Origin: Hyphomicrobiales bacterium
GTDB taxonomy: Bacteria; Pseudomonadota; Alphaproteobacteria; Rhizobiales; Rhizobiaceae
Direction: 5' to 3'
NCBI GenBank assembly: GCA_900470195.1
Contig: UEIJ01000003.1
Coordinates: forward strand, 1 to 37,009
Length of the DNA: 37,009 bases
Each line of letters begins with the position of its first letter. Position 1 is the first letter of the stretch. Under the pieces are notes generated by a model, which did not search any database, had not been told where the DNA came from, and worked only from the letters and a program-made list of their open reading frames with translations. A program made the position numbers and the translations under genes. Positions 32,231-37,009 of this stretch are shown in pieces.

Positions 32231-33346
32231 ATGCAGCCAATATGGGCCGTCGGCCTGATGACCGGTACCGTTCTCGACGGAAATATCGATGTTGCTCTGT
32301 TGAAAACGGATGGCGAGACTGTCACGGAATTTGGAGCGTATGCGCTGAAGCCTTATCCCCGCTGGATTCGGGAACTGCTGGAACAAGCGCAGGCTGAAGC
32401 CCGTGTCTGGAATTTTGAAGGTCCGGAGCCTGCTGTTTTTGCCACAGCAGAAGAGGCGCTGACCCGGGCGCAGTCTGCGGCTGTCCGCGAACTGGTAGAG
32501 GAAAGTGGGCTGTCGATGGCGGATATCGGCGTGGTCGGCTTCCACGGGCAGACAGTTTTGCACCGCGCGCCGCAAGCCGACCGAATTGGAGATACGAGGC
32601 AGCTCGGAGATGGAAGGCTTATGAGCGAACTGCTGGGCACCAAGGTCGCCTATGACTTCCGCACGGCAGACATCCGCGCTGGAGGGCAGGGGGCGCCGCT
32701 TGCTGCCATATATCACGCTGCCTTGCTACGCAGTGTCGATGCGACAGGCAATACTGCGATTCTCAATCTTGGCGGTGTGGGTAACATCACCTGGTGGGAT
32801 GGTGGGGATGCGCTTGTGGCCTTCGACACGGGACCAGCCAATGCGCCTATCAACGATTTCATGAAGGCACGCGGGTTGGGAGAAATGGACCGTGACGGTG
32901 CGCTGGCCGCAAAGGGCAAGGTCGACGAGACACGGCTCGCAGAATTGCTCAAGCATCCCTATTTGACAGCGCCTTATCCGAAATCTCTGGATCGGTTCGA
33001 TTTTACGGACGCAATGGCCGATGGCCTGAATGAGGAAGACGGTGCGGCCACGCTGACCGCGTTTACGACGTCGGCGGTGGCTAGGGCTCTGGATATTCTC
33101 CCGCGTCGACCACAACGGCTTGCAGTCAGTGGGGGTGGACGCCGCAACCCGACAATGATGCGCATGCTGGTCGAGCGCGCGAAAGTGGAGCTAGTTCCTG
33201 TCGAAACGCTTGGCTGGCGGGGTGACGCTGTAGAAGCTGAATGTTTTGCTTTCCTCGCGGTACGTGTTTTACGCGGGTTGCCCATCAGCTTTCCAAGCAC
33301 AACGGGCGTGCCGGAGCCGCTGACAGGTGGAAAACTGGCAGGCTGA
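32231..33346 (+). CDS. anmK: anhydro-N-acetylmuramic acid kinase, divergent form
   Basis: A 371-residue ASKHA-fold kinase that hydrolyses the 1,6-anhydro bond of anhydro-MurNAc while phosphorylating it to MurNAc-6-phosphate, the MurQ substrate. [48 protein letters not shown] and [11 protein letters not shown] follow the family along its length. The ATP-binding opening motif reads [13 protein letters not shown] where the family has GxMSGTSxDGxD, and DTGPAN replaces DTGPGN. It may be a diverged second copy with altered specificity. AGGAAA precedes the ATG. It closes the operon and supplies MurQ. Confidence 0.88.
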   Translation: MQPIWAVGLMTGTVLDGNIDVALLKTDGETVTEFGAYALKPYPRWIRELLEQAQAEARVWNFEGPEPAVFATAEEALTRAQSAAVRELVEESGLSMADIGVVGFHGQTVLHRAPQADRIGDTRQLGDGRLMSELLGTKVAYDFRTADIRAGGQGAPLAAIYHAALLRSVDATGNTAILNLGGVGNITWWDGGDALVAFDTGPANAPINDFMKARGLGEMDRDGALAAKGKVDETRLAELLKHPYLTAPYPKSLDRFDFTDAMADGLNEEDGAATLTAFTTSAVARALDILPRRPQRLAVSGGGRRNPTMMRMLVERAKVELVPVETLGWRGDAVEAECFAFLAVRVLRGLPISFPSTTGVPEPLTGGKLAG

Positions 33347-33640
33347 AATCAACGATCTCCGTCAACTATTTCGTTAGGGCAGGTCATCCACATCGCCCTG
33401 TTTGGTTAAAGCGGACCTCCGGCCCACATGATTATCTGTTACGGCAGTTTAAATGCAGCTGTTATATAAAAAGAATCTAATATTAGGATGGGTCGCTAAT
33501 TGAGGTAGGTACGTTCGCTGGGGTTGCTTTTGATATTTCATTTTTATTGCAGATGAGCATGAAAAGGTACAAAACTCGTGCAATCTTCACGTTGATTTAG
33601 CCAATTCTCTTTAATGGTTTAATTTATCATGGAGAATGCA
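33347..33640. other. intergenic region, no gene recognised
   Basis: This 294-bp gap becomes AT-rich toward the right. It contains a short AGGGC/GCCCT stem near 33376-33399 that might end the anmK transcript, and a CTAATATTAG palindrome near 33477. The promoter of the following pair should be here, but I cannot place it. No small gene or structured RNA is evident. Confidence 0.4.
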
Positions 33641-34147
33641 ATGAAACTTATCCGAGTCCTTTTCTGTCTGGTCTTGTCTTTTGCCTGGTTGTCCGGGGCA
33701 GTTGCCGAGCCTTTGGCGAAGCCGATTGGCAAGCCGATCCTCGTCATATCTGGCAAAATCTCAAATATGAATGTCGGCGATACGGCCCAATTTGATCGGG
33801 ATATGCTGGAAGCGGTCGGACTGGTGACCGTGGAAACAGCAAATCCTTGGTATGATGGTCGTGTGCGTTTCGAAGGCGTGTCGATGGACAAGCTCATGAC
33901 GCTTGTGGGCGCGAAGGGGACGAAGGTAACCGCCGTTGCTTTGAACGACTACGTCAGCTCGTTGCCGATGGAGGACTTCAAGAGGTTCAATGTTATTCTT
34001 GCCATGAAGCGAGATGGGAATTACATGCCGGTTCGCGACAAAGGACCATTGTTTATAATCTACCCGTATGACAGCGACCCACAGCTCCAAAGCCAGACCT
34101 ATTACACACGTTCTGCCTGGCAGGTTGCCAAGCTGATAGTTGAATAG
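33641..34147 (+). CDS. periplasmic sulfite-oxidase-fold protein lacking the molybdenum-ligand cysteine
   Basis: A 168-residue exported protein. The signal peptide ends at SGAVA-E (about residue 22). The mature part resembles the molybdopterin-binding oxidoreductase fold, with FEGVSMDKLM, VTAVALNDYVSSLPMEDF and MPVRDKGPLFIIYPYD in the expected order. The mature protein has no cysteine at all, so the cysteine that ligates molybdenum in sulfite oxidases is absent, and catalysis by that cofactor is unlikely. The ATG at 33641 follows GGAG by 6 bases. It ends 9 bases before a membrane GGDEF-EAL gene. It may sense a ligand in the periplasm and pass the signal to that partner; this is inference. Confidence 0.8.
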   Translation: MKLIRVLFCLVLSFAWLSGAVAEPLAKPIGKPILVISGKISNMNVGDTAQFDRDMLEAVGLVTVETANPWYDGRVRFEGVSMDKLMTLVGAKGTKVTAVALNDYVSSLPMEDFKRFNVILAMKRDGNYMPVRDKGPLFIIYPYDSDPQLQSQTYYTRSAWQVAKLIVE

Positions 34148-34156
34148 GGGCAGAGT

Positions 34157-36136
34157 GTGAGAAGAATTCTAGGCGTTATTATCTGTTGTTTCGTGGTGGC
34201 AACGGCCTATATCGCCTATGTTATTGCCGAACGACAAACAGCGCTTCAGAAATTCTCCCGTTATAATGACTCCTGGGCCATAGGCCAGACGGTATCCGAA
34301 TATATGCGGCTTGAGCATGTTCTGGCTGGATATGCCCTGAACATGAATGAGGAAAGCCGCGACGAATTACGGCTTCGTCTTGATATCATGTTGGGTCGAC
34401 TGGAATTGCTGCAGCAGGGCAATCTGCGATCATTTATTCAGGACGACCCGCAGCGCCGCGATCTGTTTTTGAAACTGAGCGATATTCTGCAGGCGCTTGA
34501 TGGTCAGTTGGACAAGCTAGATGTAGACAGTATCAAAACGGTCCTGCAATCGATGAGCGCGCTTGATGGCCCGATGACCGCGCTGGCGTCATCGGCCGTC
34601 GAATATGATGTTGGACTTATCGATGCTGCACAGGCAGAAGTGCGCCAGTTGCATCTTATCTATACCGGTTTAGCGGCGGGTCTGATCATTTGCGGCGTTG
34701 TGCTGGTTATTCTTCTGCTTCGTCACAACAAACTTCTTGATCGGGCGCACGGCAGCATGCAGCGGCTCACGAGCGATCTTCGACAGGCAACGGGTGAACT
34801 GCAGTCTCAGAATTTTCGGCTTGAGCATGATGCACATCACGATGCTCTGACCGGTTTGCCCAATCGTGTTCTGTTCCGGCAGGATCTGGAGAAAAGACTT
34901 GAAGCCGCCCACGCGGGAGGCCAATCTGCCGTCATTCTGCTTCTGGATCTCGATGGTTTCAAGGACGTCAACGATACACTCGGTCATGATGTCGGCGATG
35001 CGCTGCTGCAGGCGGTCGCACGGCGCCTCACCAAACTCGGCGGGCGAGGCGACATGGTCTGCCGGTTGGGGGGAGACGAGTTCGCCTTGCTTTCCACGGG
35101 ACTGCGAGAAGAAGACGCTCTGGAACTCGCCGGTCGCCTGATGGAAGCCATCAGCCAACCTTATCATGTAGGTGAACTGGAAATAAAAATCGGAACTTGT
35201 GTTGGTGTAGCAATCTCCGAGGGCGAGCCCGACACGGAAGAGCTTTTCAAGCACGCCGATCTTGCGCTCTATGAAGCAAAGGCACTCGGCCCTGGCCACG
35301 CGAGTGTGTTCGAATCCCAGATGCAGACACGCTTAAGGGAAAAGAAGTCATTCGAAGCCGATCTTCAGAAAGCGCTGGAGAAGGGTGAGATGGAGGTCTA
35401 CTATCAGCCGCAGGCCTGCACTGTAACCCGGGAAATATGTGGTTATGAGGCCCTGCTTCGCTGGACCCACCCAATCCGAGGCTCAGTTTCACCGGTGGAG
35501 TTCATCCCGGTCGCCGAAAAGATCGGCTTCATCCATGCTCTTGGAGACTGGGTCCTCAAGACGGCCTGTCTGGAAGCTGCCCATTGGAACAAGCCCCTCA
35601 AGATCGCGGTCAATCTCTCTCCCGTTCAGTTCCGCAGCCTGAACCTTATTCAGAGCGTTATTGACGCGTTGGATCGTAGCGGACTTAGTGCAAATCGGCT
35701 CGAACTGGAGATCACTGAATCGGTTCTGCTGGATAAGAACGAACAGACCTTGAGCACGCTGCGCCAGTTGAAAGCGCTGGGTATTCAGATCGCGATGGAC
35801 GACTTCGGGACAGGCTATTCCTCGCTCGGCAGTCTCAGCGGCTTTCCGTTCGACAAAATAAAGATTGACCGTACTTTCGTTAGTGATGTGACATCTCGCC
35901 CGGACGCGCTTGCTATCGTTGAACTTGTAACGGGGGTAGGGCGCAGCCTCAGAATGATAACAATTGCGGAAGGCATTGAAACCGAAGAGCAGTTTGAATG
36001 CCTGAAACGACTGGGATGTGATCAGGTTCAAGGTTATCTGATAGGCAGGCCAATGCCCGCCTCAAAGCTCAAACATCTCCACGATCGCGCCGGGCCGGAC
36101 TTGAAGACGATCGGTCTTGCTTCAAATCGTAGATGA
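34157..36136 (+). CDS. membrane-bound GGDEF-EAL cyclic-di-GMP enzyme
   Basis: A 659-residue inner-membrane protein. A first helix (about 4-24) and a second (about 168-190) enclose a helical periplasmic sensor region. The GGDEF domain has an intact Gly305-Gly-Asp-Glu-Phe309 and LDLDGFKDVNDTLGHDVGD, with no RxxD inhibitory site in the usual place. The EAL domain has Glu431-Ala-Leu433, NLSPVQF, LELEITES, DDFGTGYSSL and the EGIET loop, so it should hydrolyse cyclic-di-GMP. Both activities look possible. The start is GTG at 34157 with AGGGG 6 bases upstream. It is co-transcribed with the periplasmic protein before it, which may control it. Confidence 0.93.
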   Translation: MRRILGVIICCFVVATAYIAYVIAERQTALQKFSRYNDSWAIGQTVSEYMRLEHVLAGYALNMNEESRDELRLRLDIMLGRLELLQQGNLRSFIQDDPQRRDLFLKLSDILQALDGQLDKLDVDSIKTVLQSMSALDGPMTALASSAVEYDVGLIDAAQAEVRQLHLIYTGLAAGLIICGVVLVILLLRHNKLLDRAHGSMQRLTSDLRQATGELQSQNFRLEHDAHHDALTGLPNRVLFRQDLEKRLEAAHAGGQSAVILLLDLDGFKDVNDTLGHDVGDALLQAVARRLTKLGGRGDMVCRLGGDEFALLSTGLREEDALELAGRLMEAISQPYHVGELEIKIGTCVGVAISEGEPDTEELFKHADLALYEAKALGPGHASVFESQMQTRLREKKSFEADLQKALEKGEMEVYYQPQACTVTREICGYEALLRWTHPIRGSVSPVEFIPVAEKIGFIHALGDWVLKTACLEAAHWNKPLKIAVNLSPVQFRSLNLIQSVIDALDRSGLSANRLELEITESVLLDKNEQTLSTLRQLKALGIQIAMDDFGTGYSSLGSLSGFPFDKIKIDRTFVSDVTSRPDALAIVELVTGVGRSLRMITIAEGIETEEQFECLKRLGCDQVQGYLIGRPMPASKLKHLHDRAGPDLKTIGLASNRR

Positions 36137-36267
36137 TATCATCGCGTGGCAACTGGCTTCGAAAACGCAAATCAGTCTATGTTCATACGCTAATTGCATC
36201 GTGGAGTTACGTTACGATGCGATGTATTCAATCAATCGGAACTTTTTAGCCCGTTCATTCGGACAAA

Positions 36268-36981
36268 ATGTTTCGTGGGGAACCGGGGCGTAGGAAATTG
36301 CTGAAAGTACATGGAATTAACGTGCCGATCACTTCCGACGAAGTTTCGCCGATCATTTGGCAGGCTTTGACGAGCGGCAGCTATGAAGCCAAGGAAGCGC
36401 GTTCGATTTTCAAGGCGGTCAAACCGGGAGACCGCGTTCTGGAACTCGGTTCAGGCATTGGAATTATCACGGCAATTATTGCCAAGATTGCAGATGTGTC
36501 GGTGTGGGCTTTCGAGGCGAATCCGTCGACAGCGGCACTTGCCCGACGTGTTGTCGATGCTAACGGTCTCGAAAACGTCGTGCTTTCGCAAGGAATTCTA
36601 ACTGCGGGTGAGCCTTGTTCGTTCCGCTTTTATGTCCGGCGCGATCTTTGGATGTCGTCCATGGACGAGAATCAGGGGCCATACGAACGCGTCATAGAGC
36701 TGTCCTCGACCAATATTGATGAATTCATCGCTCGAAACGATATCAATGTCCTCGTCATGGATATCGAAGGTGCGGAGCGCGAACTTCTGCAGAGTGCGGA
36801 TTTGACAGGTGTGGAACGTATTTTCCTCGAATTGCACGATCATCTCTACGGCTTGGCCGGTATCCGAGACATGACACATGCACTTGCGGCCAAAGGCTAT
36901 GCATATGATCCGCGCGGTTCTCAGGGGCCATGCGTGTTATTTTCCAAGGATGATGGCGCGCGCGAATACGAACCAGAATAG
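36268..36981 (+). CDS. FkbM-family SAM-dependent methyltransferase
   Basis: A 237-residue methyltransferase. Motif I for S-adenosylmethionine is VLELGSGIGIITAIIA (about residues 57-72), followed by the acidic strand FEANPSTAALARR and VVLSQGILT. The FkbM signature DIEGAERELL lies near residues 170-179. FkbM enzymes usually O-methylate sugars or secondary metabolites; the target here is not evident. It is preceded by 131 bp and only a weak ribosome binding site, so the start could differ slightly. No glycosyltransferase or polysaccharide gene is nearby in the window, and it ends just before the right edge. Confidence 0.85.
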   Translation: MFRGEPGRRKLLKVHGINVPITSDEVSPIIWQALTSGSYEAKEARSIFKAVKPGDRVLELGSGIGIITAIIAKIADVSVWAFEANPSTAALARRVVDANGLENVVLSQGILTAGEPCSFRFYVRRDLWMSSMDENQGPYERVIELSSTNIDEFIARNDINVLVMDIEGAERELLQSADLTGVERIFLELHDHLYGLAGIRDMTHALAAKGYAYDPRGSQGPCVLFSKDDGAREYEPE

Positions 36982-37009
36982 CGTACTGCGTTCCTTGGCT
37001 GTGGAAAGA

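Noticed and set aside
1..37009. CRISPR array, tRNA, rRNA, insertion sequence or prophage
   Set aside because: No regularly spaced repeats, cloverleaf sequences, transposase or phage genes were found on either strand.

Overview
The window looks like chromosomal DNA of an alphaproteobacterium of the Brucella/Ochrobactrum group (Rhizobiales). The reasons are moderately GC-rich, densely packed genes, rhizobial-type palindromic intergenic repeats carrying an AACCGG core, a stand-alone short SerA, a degenerate extra peptide deformylase, and proteins whose style matches that group. The genus is inferred; no rRNA or other taxonomic marker is present.

Layout. (1) 231-8007: a carbohydrate-acid catabolic locus. 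A divergent GntR/FCD regulator faces a PdxA-like dehydrogenase, a complete tripartite tricarboxylate-type transporter (TctC, TctB, TctA), a xylose-isomerase-like TIM-barrel enzyme and a fused DhaK-DhaL ketose kinase. Two palindromic candidate operators lie in front of the dehydrogenase gene. (2) 8075-11116: a small conserved protein, serA, a peptide-deformylase-like protein that has lost key active-site residues, a rhizobial repeat, and an AT-rich orphan gene. (3) 11368-17330: a fatty-acyl or branched-chain acyl-CoA degradation operon (acyl-CoA synthetase, HSD10-type dehydrogenase, thiolase, acyl-CoA dehydrogenase) divergent from an AraC-family regulator. (4) 17434-22036: the oxygen-independent ubiquinone genes ubiT, ubiU and ubiV, divergent from ubiD-ubiX across a perfect FNR/Dnr-type box. 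(5) 22051-23651: an M24 metallopeptidase and a 64-residue membrane protein.

(6) 23661-33346: a peptidoglycan-sugar recycling locus. It has a MurR-like RpiR regulator, a frameshifted and truncated murA relic, murQ, a Gsi/Dpp-type ABC importer with one fused ATPase, a class-C beta-lactamase-fold hydrolase resembling AmiE, and a divergent AnmK. Together these could import anhydro-muropeptides, remove the peptide, phosphorylate the sugar and split off lactate. (7) 33641-36981: a periplasmic sulfite-oxidase-fold protein without the molybdenum-ligand cysteine, paired with a membrane GGDEF-EAL protein, then an FkbM-type methyltransferase.

The most interesting items are the peptidoglycan recycling locus with its own importer and two matching RpiR operators, the murA relic, the sugar-acid locus whose PdxA-like enzyme has a rewritten substrate pocket, and the anaerobic ubiquinone gene set under an FNR box. 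No tRNA, rRNA, CRISPR array, insertion sequence or prophage was seen.
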